Shown: positions 44,601 to 57,715 of the stretch, piece after piece
Position numbering within the stretch: the first letter of the stretch is position 1
Layout of the letters: the number at the start of each line of letters is the position of its first letter
Origin: Platycnemis pennipes
Taxonomy: Eukaryota > Arthropoda > Insecta > Odonata > Platycnemididae
Length of the DNA: 64,000 nucleotides
Assembly (NCBI GenBank): GCA_933228895.1
Contig: OW121847.1
Coordinates: 90,251,656-90,315,655 of the forward strand
Direction of reading: 5' to 3'
Translations under genes and position numbers: made by a program
The notes under the pieces: generated by a model
Seen by the model: only the letters and a program-made list of their open reading frames with translations
What the model was told of the DNA's origin: nothing
Database searches by the model: none

Positions 44601-44669
44601 TTCCCTGTTCCGCTTGGAGTGTACTAAAAAGATCGGGTACCAAAAAAAATCACACGTTAAGGTTAAACT

Positions 44670-44765
44670 GGAAGGGGCCCATCTCTTCTGGATTCGAACC
44701 GCGGACACTCAGCCAGTGGCTCACCACTTGGCTACCACTCGGTCGGATTGAAACCGGCGCATCGA
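44670..44765 (-). repeat. tRNA-like SINE head (Ser/Leu-like long arm)
   Basis: On the minus strand GTGGTAGCCAAGTGGTGAGC (box A-like) and GCGGTTCGAATCCAGAAG (box B) are correctly ordered about 40 bp apart. Probably a SINE promoter head, not a functional tRNA, because an acceptor stem is not evident. Confidence 0.5.
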
Positions 44766-45533
44766 AAACCGACACCCAAACCCTCGCACCAAAGCCTTTC
44801 TCTCGCACTCTCAATTCAAATTTCACTTTCCAGGAGCCATTAGTCAAAGCTCAAGACCTTGAACTCATTTACCGCAATCCCAAGGACGAACGGGGGAGAA
44901 CGCGGTCCACCCAGGAAAGGCGGAGTCGTGTCATTCTCAAGGAAAATAAAAAGCCAAGATGTCGTCGCAAGGTTGAAAGAAACCAGTCCATCACGAGAGG
45001 TTGAAAAAGTACGGCACGTCAACGTAATCGGGAGCAACGGCATCTTCCCACGCACGCGCCACGTGAGAAAAGGACCTCTCCTGACAACTCGAGCGTGAAA
45101 GCGGATGCAAGGAAGAAGAAGACCGATAGGCGAAGGCCGAGGAGGAGAAAAATTACGGCACTTAGCACGGATCAATCCAAAAATTGCCTAATGCCCTTGA
45201 TATTGGCACATACGAGGTCTCCAGTGAGGCTTAGGGGCATTAGGGTAGGGTATGTGCGAAAAAGTGGGGATTTCTCCGTGTCTTTCAACGTCTTCAATAA
45301 TAGCTCTTCAATATATCTTGAACAACGTAATTGAATAGTTTCGGAATCAATAATAATTAAAATATGATTACTTTTTTCAATTCCTCAGCGAAGATTTAAT
45401 GAGAGCCTACCCCATCACATAGCATGAAAAATCCTAACTGCTCGTTGTGGCCGCATTCATTTCTCATTCATCATTTAACGAGAATTAAGTAGGTAGGTCA
45501 CTCTGTGTTCTCTTCAGTTTGAACACTCCATTT

Positions 45534-45595
45534 CCGAGCTGTAAATAAGGATATTAAATAGCTGAGCCGAGCTGTAAAATAGGATATTAAATGTT
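45534..45595. repeat. 33-bp tandem duplication
   Basis: CCGAGCTGTAAATAAGGATA at 45534 recurs with small changes at 45567. About 1.9 copies. Confidence 0.7.
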
Positions 45596-46144
45596 TAAAT
45601 ATCTTCTTCCACCTCATGTTACGTATCAAAAATTCGAAAATTTCCGAAGTGTTATCTTAGTATTCCAAACACAATAACTCCAAACACTGATCAACCAACA
45701 ACCCAATGTTCAACCAAAGGATTGGTCCGGTTAGGTAGGGTAGAGTTCATGAAATACTTTGCAGTAAGACGTGAGAAATGCACACATTAGGATTGGGGAA
45801 GTTTGTTCTTTTCAATATACCACCAGTGCTTTCCCAGAAAGGTCTGAGGCGAAATTACGGCTCTCTTAAACTTCGTCGCTATCGCTATGCATAAGGTGGT
45901 TTGCAGAAGCAAACCATTCACAGTTTACAGCTTTTATGATTCACTTTACGCAATGAAACCAGTGAATTGGAGCAAGAGGCAACATTAGAGAATAAATAAT
46001 AGTCTCTTTCCCCTCATATCCGATTGAAAATAATTGATGATTAAAAATTAATTATGAGCGTGAGCGTTACATATATCCGTGATCGAGGTCCCGGTACTCA
46101 GAAAATCACATAAAATGGTAATAGAGAACACATTAAAAGAGAAC

Positions 46145-46215
46145 TCACCAGAATTTGAACCTGGGACCTGCGTTCAGTAGCCCAAAACCTAATCACTGAG
46201 CTGTCACGCCGTCTA
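46145..46215 (-). repeat. tRNA-like SINE head (minus strand)
   Basis: CAGAATTTGAACCTGGGACC is a decayed box B, then CCTAATCACTGAGCTGTCAC as the box A half. Isolated. Confidence 0.4.
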
Positions 46216-46329
46216 ATCATCGTGTTTTTATCCCGGAAACGCACAGAAGATAACAAACAGCTTAAATTTCCTCATCTCCAACTGACAAACACAAAAAAAG
46301 ATGAGCAAGACGAACTCACTCTCACAGGA

Positions 46330-47330
46330 GCATGGCAATCCAAACGGAAACCAGAAGGGACGCTCGGCAATATCTTCCGGGGCGAAGACGGCAGGGGGCG
46401 GAGGAAGAAAACAAATCACCGGAGAGACACGGCGAGAGCGTCACACGGTTCGGAAGGCCGAAGAATGGGGAAGAACTGATCACAACACGTGAACACCGGC
46501 ACAGAACGCGATACACTCCTTCCTCCAGTCCGCACACGTCCCAGCACTGGAAGCCGACGACGGCACTAGCGGTTATGATTCGAGGAGAGCGCGGGACGAT
46601 CCCAAAAGACGCGGACACCACCACCGACACGCCCCCTTCCCCACCCCAAGCAAAAACCCTCCCCTCCCAAACACTCGCTCCCAATTGACCCGAGATTGTA
46701 AAAGAGGGATAAAGAGTGTGTGTGTGTGTCAGGAGAAAGAGTATGGTGGTGGGGCGAGTCAAGTGACGAACCTCTCCTCCAAGACGAGCCGAGTCCAATC
46801 CTCCAGTCGTCGGTTCGGCGGCTCCGGAAACACTAACGGCGAGGTCCGAGCGGGAACTCGAGGAGAACGTCGTCGTGCGACAGCATTGTATCTTATCCGC
46901 TCTCCGATAGCGCGGCCCCAAGTTTTTCTTTCGCTCCCGCAACAAACTGGAAGCCTCTCCCTCCGCGCCCTCTCCCTTCATCGGTCCGCGAATACGTTCA
47001 CGGCGTGGGAGGGGGTTATCCCTCCTCCTTGGGATGTGGAGTGGGAGGAGGACGTCCACACGTCTCGAACCCTCCTCCGCGGGGAAGTCACCGGAGGGGC
47101 GAACCACTCCACACGGCGCGGCCGGGCGGGGGTGGAGGGAGTGCCGGGGATCTTGAGGCGGGGGAGTGAAGGGGGTCGGGATCCGGAGCGAATGAGCCAA
47201 GGTGGGTGTCTCGTCAGGCGAGAAGGGGATGCGGCCGAGAGTCGAGTCGGACGAGTGTCGACCGGGCGCAAACGATGGCGAATACGCACGCTCACAACAG
47301 TTCAATCGGACTGTTTGGATGGAAATTGGT
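46330..47330. promoter_or_regulatory. Second, stronger GC/CpG-rich island
   Basis: About 1 kb of strongly GC-rich, CpG-rich sequence. Long open frames exist on both strands (340 codons on minus, 248 on plus), but their translations are Pro/Arg/Ser-rich, low complexity and mirror each other, as expected from composition alone. It contains a (GT)n run at about 46715-46728. It may be the promoter and first exon of a gene (the distant 5' end of the V-ATPase gene, or an unrelated neighbour). No recognizable protein. Confidence 0.35.
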
Positions 47331-47589
47331 TTCGTGATAATCAAACAGCTAATGCTCCAGTCCAGCTTATCCGCATCCTAATCCTATTACAAACACAACA
47401 CGCATGCCGGAGTCGAGATGCAAGCTCGTGAACTTCTGGTTATCAGTAGAAGCTTTACTGGTCTGCACACCGGGGCCAGCTCAGCCTCTTGAAGTAGGCA
47501 AGTAGGACTCAATTTTCATGAGCCCCATTTGCTTTGGTTACGTCGCATCGTGTAGCAAAACATACAGATTTTTCGGGCACAAAATCCAT

Positions 47590-47850
47590 CAACGAGGCAG
47601 GATTCAAACCCGCGACACTTGGTTTGCCAGGCCGGGACGTAGGAACAGGCTACCACGGTCGGTGGTACAGTCGTGGACGCAAACATATATTGCTCTCCAA
47701 ATGATGCCGCGCTATCTAACTTCGGCCCTCGGCTCTATAAAAAAAACAACTTTTGCACCAGAAGTGAGATTCGAACCCGCGACTTTTGTGTTGCCATGTC
47801 GGCGCGAATGCGATTTAGCTGCCATGGCCGGTTTGATTCCCTTCGCGGGT
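47590..47850 (-). repeat. Two tandemly placed tRNA-like SINE heads
   Basis: GGATTCAAACCCGCGACAC (about 47600) and GAGATTCGAACCCGCGAC (about 47765) are minus-strand box B motifs. Each is followed by a similar GCCATGGCCGG or CTACCACGGTCGG end. They create the spurious 172-codon plus-strand frame at 47518-48036. Confidence 0.55.
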
Positions 47851-48004
47851 GCACCCGTAATGTCCAAATTTTGGAGAAAACACCCAAAAGTGAATTTAAA
47901 GGAATGTGGAGTCCGAGTAAGGAATAAAATTCGTATTCCATGTTTTTCAGCGGATATTTTTCATCTGATTAGTGGTTTATGTGCAACCACGCCTTTAAAA
48001 GAAG

Positions 48005-48135
48005 GATCAGATCAGGAGAAAAATGCAGGGGCTTGAGTGGAAGGAAAATGAGGAAGGATGCAGTGAAACCTGGCGTTTGTTCTTTAAAGAACGGCTACAG
48101 GGTCCCCATGTCGATGGACGGAAATCCGGAGTTAG
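48005..48135 (-). repeat. SINE family A fragment, minus strand
   Basis: GGATGCAGTGAAACCTGGCG, AAAGAACGGCTACAGGGTCC and CGATGGACGGAAATCCGGAG in family order. Truncated. Confidence 0.5.
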
Positions 48136-49029
48136 AATTAACTTTTCGCTATCATAAAAAAATGAGAATTGCTATTTAATTTGGTCATATTCGCATTACT
48201 TGTCCTCTTCCTCCCCGTAAATCTAATAAAGAAGAATTGATTTTTTTCAAAGATAATTCGTAAGGCCGAAGTGAAATTTTGAAATGAATCATGCACAAAT
48301 GAATGCGCAAAAATGCACAAATATGAAGCCTGACGACACTATTATTTGTTCAGCGATACGTACTGAACATGTTTGAGCAGCGATAATACAGCTGCAACTT
48401 CCAGTTCCGGTGACGAAAACTTCAAGAAAAATCGACCACACCTGCGAGATAAACAGCTTTTTAAAATGCTCCAATCTAAGCATCACATACGGACGCCTAT
48501 GGCTACTTAAGTCTGACTATTTAAACAGATACCTGCAGAGCAACGAAAATGACCAGACCACTAATAGCAACTATATTCTTTTGAAGATACTTTTCCTTCG
48601 ATTGAACATGTATAGTGAGTGCATTAGGTACTAAAAATTAGCGATGTAGAAGTATTTATTGACGAAACACTTGCACGTAACTGTTTTATTTCCTTAATAC
48701 CTCCTTAAGACCTTAAACTGCCTTTACTACAATGGACAATAATCGAAAAAGAAAATACACGGTTGAATTGCTTGAAATGTGATGTCACACAATTATAATG
48801 AAGATCAGGTGGTTTGACTGAATATTAAATGAAGAGACAGGTAAATCAGAAGTAAATGTAAATCTCAGTGTAAATTTGCCAAAGAAATTGCTGCGACCGC
48901 GGAGTCAAAGGAGACCTAATACCGGTGATTAATTTATAAAACCTCTGCAAATTTGGAACTTATAAGTTAATAGCACAAAACAATTTTTTTAATGTAGCAG
49001 AAAAACAGCGACTGGCATTGAACTAAGTA

Positions 49030-49450
49030 AACAAAATATTGAAGGGAAGGAACAGTATTATTATTTGGGGAGCAAAATAACCAGCGATGGACCAAGCAAA
49101 AAGAAACTAATGAGTAGAGATTACAAAAAGAGGAAATTCTACCAGAGGAATAATCTACACATATCTGGAAGTAAAAGTTGGAGAGGTGGAGTAAAGGCCA
49201 CGCGTCATTAGAGCATATGATCTGTATCATGCTCCCTTATGGCAATTAAGCGTGGACAGTAAGAGATGCAGAAAAGACGAGCCTGGAAGCATTTGAGACG
49301 TTGTGCAACAGTGAAATTATGACGATAAAATGGACTGTCCGAGCAAACAAGGAAGAGTTACGAAGTAGAGAGATGATATATAATGAAAATTCTGAAAATA
49401 AGACTGTAAAGCTACAATGGGACAGTCATATCATTAGGCATAGCCGTGTT
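49030..49450 (+). mobile_element. Non-LTR retrotransposon fragment (RT C-terminal region), plus strand
   Basis: Reads YYYLGSKITSDGPSKKKL in frame from about 49058, then after frameshifts AWTVRDAEKTSLEAFETL and MTIKWTVRANKEELRSRE. These match the LGS.ITSDG ... TWT..DA..LEAFE ... WTDRV.NEEVLRR architecture of endonuclease-reverse transcriptase C-termini. Multiple stops; dead. Confidence 0.75.
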
Positions 49451-49565
49451 AGCAAATAGACGTAATAGCATGAACGGTTACCAAAGGAAAATAGTGCAGG
49501 ATGTACAACAGAACTTTATTAATATGAAAATATCACCTCGTAGATAATTCGATATGATACCCCCG

Positions 49566-49771
49566 TTGAACCAATCTAATAATTAATGGCCGGTGGTAGT
49601 TAGTTTTATAACACTTTAGTCCTAAATCATTTCTTTGAACCAATCTAATAATTAATGGCCGGTGGTAGTTAGTTTTATAACACTTTAGTCCTAAATCATT
49701 TCTTTGAACCAATCTAATAATTAATGGCCGGTGGTAGTTAGTTTTATAACACTTTAGCCCTAAATCATTTC
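49566..49771. repeat. 69-bp minisatellite, about 3 copies
   Basis: Units start TTGAACCAATCTAATAATTA at 49566, 49635 and 49704. Copies are nearly identical (one T/C change in the third), indicating recent tandem duplication. Confidence 0.93.
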
Positions 49772-52700
49772 GTGGCTGAATTAAAAGAGTGTTCTTCGGG
49801 AAATTTGAGCAAAACCTTCCTCCTTAACGTATAAGCCATCCCTAGTACTACGAAAGGGTATCAATAAGCAACAAGGATACAATAAACTTCGCAGTATATC
49901 AACTCCCGGTTATAACGTTTCGGTTTTTAAGAAAATCTGAACATACGATATTTGTTTATATTGAGTCTGTGTCATGCTATAAGATTTCATGGCTATGGCC
50001 CCATCTATTATCTGAGGTCAATTTATGAAGTTGGAGAGTTGATGTGATACCGACATGATTTACGAGCATACGGAGTAGTCCCATGAGCGTAGCAATAAAC
50101 TGAAATAATAGCCGGAAGAAGATAAGGTATTTCTTTACTATGTAAATAAAATTTATGAGTTTTGGCGAAGGGTTAACGACATATTATTCAATAAGAATCA
50201 ATTCAACAATCAAAAGTCTTGGAGTCATTACGCTGAAAACATTTTAAAACGAAAAACCATAACCAATTTTTACACGGGCTTAACCATTTGGAACTTCGCT
50301 TTTTTTTACTACTTGAATGGGCCTAGATATATGAATACCAGTTCACTGGAAGATTTAAAAGTACAGCAAAAAATCATTAACTGTGGGAAAGAAATGACAA
50401 GTCGTGCACAGTAGATTGTATGGTGCCTTGGAAAAAAAGCACAATTTTTTAGGGAATAACAACGATTTTAACAGTCCACCATTGCGAGAGGGATCCTCAA
50501 TTTTGCATTATATTCAGTACAATAAACCTAGAGTGCACCAAGCCAAGTACTGTTATCCAATCCAATGATGAGGTACATTGCGCCATCAACTTTTGGATTC
50601 AGAACAAGCCGGCTCGTAATGGTGGCAAATTAAGAGCATTCCACGCGAAGGCCGACGGTACATTAAGTCGTGCTCCTCACCCTTCCGGTATCGGAATGTA
50701 TTTTGCGGGGCACACGGTCGATGAACGACTGAGCTCAGATGAGCGACAGTAGAAGTCAGGATGCACCTCATGCTAAGCATGCGGTAAAGAACGAGGAGAG
50801 AGCAGCGAAAAATGCCAGGTCGATAAGAAAATAAGAGCAAAAAAAACCATTGCTTATTGGCGTGATAACTAAGCTGTTTTGTATTTCGCATTGACTCTTC
50901 CGTTCAAAACATCAAAACCATATGCCTGAACTTCAAAAACTATTCAAGTTTACACTTGGCTCACTATAAAACATTCGTTTAGGTTCCTGTGGTATTATCG
51001 AAAGAAGGGCGTTATGAAATACGATATGCGTGACCAGTAACGTAAGAGGCAAACCATGCGATATTCTCTTATCAAAGAGTAAATCAAGTAAAGAAGTAGC
51101 CGAGAGTAGAGCAAAACATTTGTAGCAGTAGTGTAATCCTTATGCATTCGAAAGATCGTAAGTGTAGGAACGAGAGATGTGCACCAAGTGAAGTGAGATC
51201 GGAAGGAAAGGGTCCATTATTTGCAGCTTCCAAAGAAAGCGGAACTCACGCAGAAATATGCACCCCACCTGAACTAACTTGAAGAAATTGTGTAAACTTG
51301 ATTATCATACGGCATTTATGGAAGAGAAACCCCAGTCAAGTCTTCCGCGCAAGCTAACGATTTCTAATTGTCTTATTTTAGTTGCTACTGCTCAGGCTTG
51401 GCAATAAAATGTACCAAAACATTCATAACACTTCCATGATTGAATATGCTAGTCAAAACAGAGTTTAACAATTCCTTAAACGAAAAATTAAATTTAGCGA
51501 GTGATGAAGGACCTCGTTAGACGGTAAGTGATTAAGGGCACAGAAAATGTTAAGAAGAGGCTAAACTATTGTCAAATCACCTACATAGATTGCTTTCTTT
51601 GAGGGAGTTGAAAGGATACGGACGAGAAGCGAGGAAGAAGGTAATGCGTGAAGTCAAAGCACAAAAGTCATTTTACTTAGCGGCTTTAGTGTATTTATTT
51701 TGTATAAGCACCCTCTTTACATCTAAACCTCATTTTTGCGCCACCTTCCGAAGAATACGTCAATGAGTGGCCTTCATTCCTGCTTGAAATTTATGGCCGT
51801 TGCAACATCGTCCTTAAAATTCGACTTTTACACCTTCAAATTATATACTAATTTTGCTAATTGGAAAAAAATAACAGTGACGCAGAAGAAAGTTCAGTTA
51901 GGCATAGGACTCGATGGATGGCTTAACGCAAGCGGTGGCAGGTATGAAACATAGAGGCAGCAAATCGGTAGCGAATCGGAGTCGTGAAGGGGTGCCTTGG
52001 CCTAGGATTAATCCACATGACATCTTGATGCAGATATGACACAATTATATAAACAGGTACGCCGTAGAAACTTTCACGGTACGCATGGAGAGAAGAAGAA
52101 ATGGACTTACGACGAGCCGCCTTGATACAATCCAGCTGATGCAAGTCATTACGGCTGAACGTATAACACCAAAGGGGATTGCTAATCACCCGCGGGTAGG
52201 AAAACAAGTAGCAGCACTAAGAGAGGGGAGCACAGAGTGTGACAGACGGACGATCCATGGCGACTGTTAACGAGCGATAGGATTTACGAGAGAAGAGCGT
52301 CGCCGCATGACCACCGCACAGCCGGGATTTATGGTCATCCCCTCGCACCGATCGACGAAGAGGAAGACCTTGAGTCCCTAACCCACTACGGGCAAGTTTC
52401 ACCTGCGAGCGCCCTGTCAGAGCAAAGGATTCTCGGCCACATTTACAATTTTATCCCCGAAAGAGGCCATTCCCATTGTAAATGAGAGCCCGTAAAAAAT
52501 GAGGGATTTTGCTTTGGTCGAGGTCCATCAGAGATAAGCATTGTGCGGAGCGTGCATGAACTGGAGATCGAATAAAAAGGTTATAAGGAAGGCTCGCACG
52601 TTCAAAGCGGGGCATAAATTGGCTGGCTGGTATTTTGTAGACGTCCGGGGTATAAAGATTCCGAAAACGCAATAATTATTGTTGCAATACGTTTACGGTC

Positions 52701-52930
52701 CAACGGTTTCGCACGCCTGAGAATGGCATATCGAAAAAGAACTAGCAATACATGTCCACGCTGAAAATATTAAGTAATGAGCCGAATTATATTTCATAAC
52801 GCACCACCTCCAATCATTTATACTGACGAAAAGGGTAACGCGAAAGGGCTTAATGCAATGAATAGATCCATAAAGTGATATCGATTTTTGACTACCTTTG
52901 AAGTTTGGGTGACTATATAAAGGAAACGTA
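49772..52930. other. No feature seen
   Basis: Long non-coding stretch. Short frames (up to 101 codons) without family resemblance; slightly GC-richer around 52080-52650. Confidence 0.45.
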
Positions 52931-52933
52931 TTC

Positions 52934-53105
52934 ATCATCATCATCATCGGTCAACAATCCTAGGATTGGTTTGACGGAGCTTTCCACTCGATTCTTCTAT
53001 TGGCCAACCTTTTCATTGTGACGTAATTCTTCTCTTTTAGATCCCTCACAACCTGTCCCATGTATCTCATACGAGGCCTGCCTTTTCCAAATTTCCCGTC
53101 AAATA
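52934..53105 (-). mobile_element. 3' end of the non-LTR retrotransposon family, with CAT tail
   Basis: (CAT)n at 52934-52948, then text antisense to the family's C-terminus: minus-strand remnants KRLANRRIEWK and NQS. Shares GGTTTGACGGAGCTTTCCAC with the related start at 57370 (GGTTTGACGCAACTCTTCTC). Confidence 0.6.
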
Positions 53106-54499
53106 TATTTAATGAATGTTATTTATTTCCATAAATTCCGTATTTCAAAATAAATTTACGGGCAACCAAAGTTCAAACTTTTGAATTTCCATATTAAAAA
53201 ATGAACTCACACGAAACAGACACGAAAAAGGAATTATATTCTCCACATAGAGCTCAAGAGCTATGGCTGAATACTAAACGCCGATTAAATGATTACCACC
53301 ATGGATATTGGTTTAGGTAAATATTTGATTGTTTGCTTAAAGGCCTACCTATTCATCCATGACCGATAAGGTAGAAGCCTATGGAAGTTCTCAATGCATG
53401 TATATTCGTTGAAAGCACTTCACGTTATATGGCACGTTGAGTTACTATCAATATATGAAAAAACAATAAAATTAACCCAATTTTAAGTATTCACATTGAA
53501 GAAGACAACATTATAACAACACTGATCTAGCATGTTACTGCCCAAGGGTGATGCTACTCACACGTTCTCAGTAAATTATTACTAATTTTACCCACCGATG
53601 TTTGAGAAATTTTCCGTTTGAATTCATGCCTCTCGACCAGATACCTCTCGCCTTTCTTGGAAACTCCGGCTTTCCCACCATTACTCTAATCTCAAGAAGA
53701 GTCATCCTGATTGCCCTCATAGAGGAAATCACATGTTTTAAATCCGGTGCGCTATGCGGTAGGAACATCACTCCATTTTATCGTATGAACCCCGACGCTA
53801 AATCAGCGCTTGATCCTCGAGATTGAACTTATCTCTCCCAGGACTTTCCAAACAACACAGGAAATCTTTCATTGTGAAATTTATCACGTCGTATCAATAA
53901 AATGTTCATTATCTTCATTCAAGGACTATTGCTACAGACAGTAAAAATTCTTGCGGTATCATCAATACAGTTACTCTTTATTTAAATGCGCTTGCGAGCT
54001 GGTAAATAGTGACCGCTTCATATCAGCTCGGAATATTCAAAGACGCAGGGTGTTATATTCTCTTTTGGCATCCGGAATTCATTTTTTGGCTGATAATTAT
54101 CGCCCATGAGACTATATAGAGCAATAGCTTTATTCACAACTGTTTCCCATAAGGTACTGCGATACCTATAATCTTTCAGGACAAAAGTGAAAGCAGAGCG
54201 ACAAGAATCGTAACATTCCCAAGCATTTTCGAAGAGGAGGCAGAATGGAACTTAGGATGCCTGCATACTGACAATACTTCTTTTGAGTTTACTTGCAGCA
54301 ATGAAATCATACTTTCATTGCCCGTCTCATCACTCAATATAAGAATTTCCCAATTGTATTAACGAAAAAAATCAACTCGTGTTCAATAGCTCGTGCTACA
54401 GCAGTTTAAACGATAGTCGACAAAGAGTACGACAGAGTTAGTCAAAGTTGATTCTAATTCTGGCAGCGGCAGAAATTATTCATTACTATACTGGTCACT
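53106..54499. other. No feature seen
   Basis: AT-rich non-coding DNA. Confidence 0.45.
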
Positions 54500-54725
54500 G
54501 CTTGAGTGCCTGTGGAAAGCATTCGAGTTCAGTACTCTGCCCGTCGGATGGGACGTTAAATCGTGGACCCCTTGGTGCCTTTCCTTAAGTGCAGGCTAAT
54601 TCCAGCTCCAGATTTCTCTCCACCCTTCCTCTGTTCTCTAAAATTCCCACCCCTACAGAATTACTCATCTTTCCTAAACGGTGCCAATGGCCTTAGCCGT
54701 CGATCACCTCCCGAAAACCTCTACT
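54500..54725 (+). repeat. SINE family A copy without head
   Basis: GCTTGAGTGCCTGTGGAAAGC, GAGTTCAGTACTCTGCCCGT, GATGGGACGTTAAATCGTGG, ACCCCTTGGTGCC, CTCCACCCTTCCTCTGTTC and CCGTCGATCACCTCCC. The central domain is well preserved. Confidence 0.82.
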
Positions 54726-57363
54726 AGTTGCTACAAATTGGAATATTTAGAGCTCTGATCATCAAGTTAAGTTGAATACACTTATATTCAGCTTCCAAAA
54801 GAAGGTAAATGGAGAGGATTCAATTAAGTAAGTGAGCTGCGTACAATAATGATATATAGAATAAGTCTTCCATAGAATCCTTAGACAATTTAATGTTAGG
54901 ATTCCCAGAATAACCATTTTTATGCTTCAAGCTTTTCCTTCTCTGTACAAAAGGTTTTTGTCACCTGTGGAACAATTGGCATTAAACATAACGTAAAACT
55001 AGCATATGAACCATTTTTATCGTAGATATTTTATTTTACGACCAATAATGCAGCACTTCCATCAACCTGTTATACGCTTTATTTCTTTCCCCTGAATTCA
55101 GTTTGACATTGGGGAAAGATAGCGTGATGGAGCTTCTTAAGAATATGTATATCATAGTCTTGAAACAAAGAAGCATGGACGGTAAAAGGTGGACAAAGGA
55201 AGAATCGAATACAGTTTGAAAATACACAAACTCAGAATATCAGTGGAATTAGACGATGGCTAGCAGATATTTAACTATCTGGGATAGCAGAAATCTGCAG
55301 TATATTCTCGGAAACAATAATTTTACAGAGAAATATGAGCATGATTAGAAATGATACATTTACTATCGTTGGAAAACGGATGAAATAATGTTACCGAATC
55401 AAAATCGTCCAGTTATCACATTCAAACCCTTGATGATTCATTTACAATTTGGAAACTTGAAATAGGTATCGACTTATTGCAAGTGTACCTTGGTTTTGGT
55501 AGCGTTTAATCAGTGGAAGCTGATGAAATAAAGGCTACTGAGTTAATACCCACGACACGCCCTCGCTGAATACATTTACCAACATGTTATTCCACATATT
55601 ACTTACACATTCCCTAAATTTCTCCCAGTTCCATGAATGTATTTGCCGATGCACGCAGGGAAACGGTTTTCCTTCAACATTAATCCCTGGCGTTACGCAT
55701 CCTTTATAACCTCCCTTTGCAACTGATCAAATTTAATCGCATTGCTCCACCCTCCACATTCCGTTGCTCCAGAACTTTTCTTCATGAGTACATCGGGGTG
55801 AAAAGAAATGATACAAAGGGAAATGACTGACTCGTCAATTTGTAAATGAATTATTGTTCAACGCTCGGAATAGGATGAGCGGCTGTCACGGGGACTACTA
55901 AGTGATCGTCTATATCAGATGTCAAGGCTGCGGGCAACGGCCGTGCCGTCAATTGACAGCGTAGCGGAAAATATAGACATCGGCCGTCTTACGAGATGGC
56001 TGGAAAGGTTTCAACTTCCAGAGATAAGTTCAAGAAGATTAACTCAGAGCGGCGTACCATACTCCAAGGATAGGAATACATATTTGATCTGCTTCCGTCC
56101 AATATTTAAATCCAACCTCGCACAAGAACTGATGAGGTGGTGCTACATAAGAAGCTCAAAACCTATTCATACCGAGGGCTACTTTTCAATTCCAGAATAT
56201 AGAAACAATATTAACATTATTTCTCACCCTTCGGACACCTTTACCTTAAGTGAGTTAACACGAACAAATGAAAAACGGATAGTCCAATAAAATTCATTTA
56301 CATCTTTTTAGCTGAATACGGGTCAAAACATAGTTATTTGCATAAAAGTTAAGTAATTAAGAGAGTACACAGATGAAAATCAAGACAATTAGCCTTCTAA
56401 CACCGAGAAAAACTGGCCGGAAATGAGAATTTCTATCTCTCCGGCCAATTACGAGTTCACCCACTCAGAAAAACAAGCTCATGTGGCAGCATTAATTATG
56501 ACTTACACTCTGAAATTAAAGGTAAATCTCTAATAAAGTTGCTAATTTTGTGATTCACCATATTAAAAAGGAAACACCCAAACAAAACCAAATATGCAAT
56601 CGAAAACTTATTCAGTGAAAAATAACTGGGATCAATTGAGAATTTAAAAACGGAAAGAACATAAATGACATACATCCGTTTTACTCAGAATGAGTAAAAA
56701 ACATTCATTGGCACATCATACATTCACCCACATAACGTTAGAGTTCATGGTTTTCTTCCTTGAACAATCAGTTTCGTGTTGGAATAACTCTTACTTCTAC
56801 TATTCGCCGGGGGAAATTTTTTGAGGAGTCACTCTTTGACTAGGACATGAAGGCTAAAAGTAAGAAGCAGCTTGTAAGTTGTCTAGACTAGTGCTACATC
56901 ATGATTTCGTATGCTTGGGAATTTTTTCTTCTGCCAACGCTTGGGAACCAACAGCTTGGGAGGATGTAACGTATATATCAGTCATGTTTTTTTCACATTA
57001 CTTGAGTGGCTTGGAATCACTTTGGAAATCATTTATTTAAATTCCGAGAAATGAAGACGTTTGCCTGATTCACGCGGTTGATGCAACATGCATTGATTAC
57101 TTCACATTTGCGATAGCCTTGAAAATGAAGCCTTCCAAAATATGTGACCATATTCAGCTGACGTTCATAAAACTGCTTTCATATATATTTCAGATGCTCA
57201 AAAATGCATATTAAATGCACCTACATAGATAATTTACACCGCATCAGTGAATTTATTTCAGAAAATACGTTTCTATCTTATTTCCTAATTAACTTATCAA
57301 TTAATTTATAGGTTAACTTGTAATATAAACTTGATAAACTTAAAATTCATTAATAACTTTTCG
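54726..57363. other. No secure feature
   Basis: Non-coding. A weak hint of another retrotransposon piece at about 55230-55300 (ISVELDDG, then IFNYLG after a stop). The 123-codon frame at 55919-56290 has no recognizable domain. Confidence 0.4.
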
Positions 57364-57715
57364 TCCTCATCACATGACTGGTTTGACGCAACTCTTCTCT
57401 CGATTCTCCTATCGGCTAACCTCTTCGTATTCAAATAATTCCCCGCCCTCATATCCTTCAGTACTTGCTCCATATATTTCGTTCGAGATCTTTCTTTGCC
57501 ATGCTTCCAATTTACTTCCCCTGGACGACGTTCTTCATCAGACCATTAAGTCTTGAGATATGACGGATTAGTTTCTCAATCATCCTAGGACTTCGTTTGA
57601 TATTCGGTCGAAACATTTTATCTTCACTTATATAATATTTCTGAAGATTTAAAAGCCAACTTCTCTTCTGCCATTATCGTCTATGTCTCACATCCATCTT
57701 TCAGAAATCGTGAAA
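57364..57715 (-). mobile_element. Non-LTR retrotransposon fragment (RT C-terminus)
   Basis: On the minus strand: RPNIKRSPRMIEKLIRHISR, LNGLMKNVV, KKDLERNIWSKY and RIERE near the end, the usual order KK..KLIGHI.RH ... GRPR..YLEQ ... R..WR. Homologous to 39740-40235. Confidence 0.65.

Noticed and set aside
46322..47431. Long open frames of 340 (minus) and 248 (plus) codons
   Set aside because: They overlap on opposite strands in a GC-rich island, are rich in Arg, Pro and Ser, show no domain and are explained by low stop frequency at high GC.
2610..47845. Numerous GGTTCGAATCC-like boxes as tRNA genes
   Set aside because: None could be folded by eye into a full cloverleaf with acceptor stem; several sit at the head of SINE copies.
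47518..48036. 172-codon plus-strand frame
   Set aside because: It runs antisense through two tRNA-like SINE heads; RFEPATF-type text is a known by-product of translating box B regions.
55230..55300. Extra retrotransposon piece (ISVELDDG ... IFNYLG)
   Set aside because: Only a dozen residues resemble the family, split by a stop; too weak to annotate as an element.
55919..56290. 123-codon plus-strand frame
   Set aside because: No recognizable domain, no splice or promoter context, and length is within random expectation for 64 kb.
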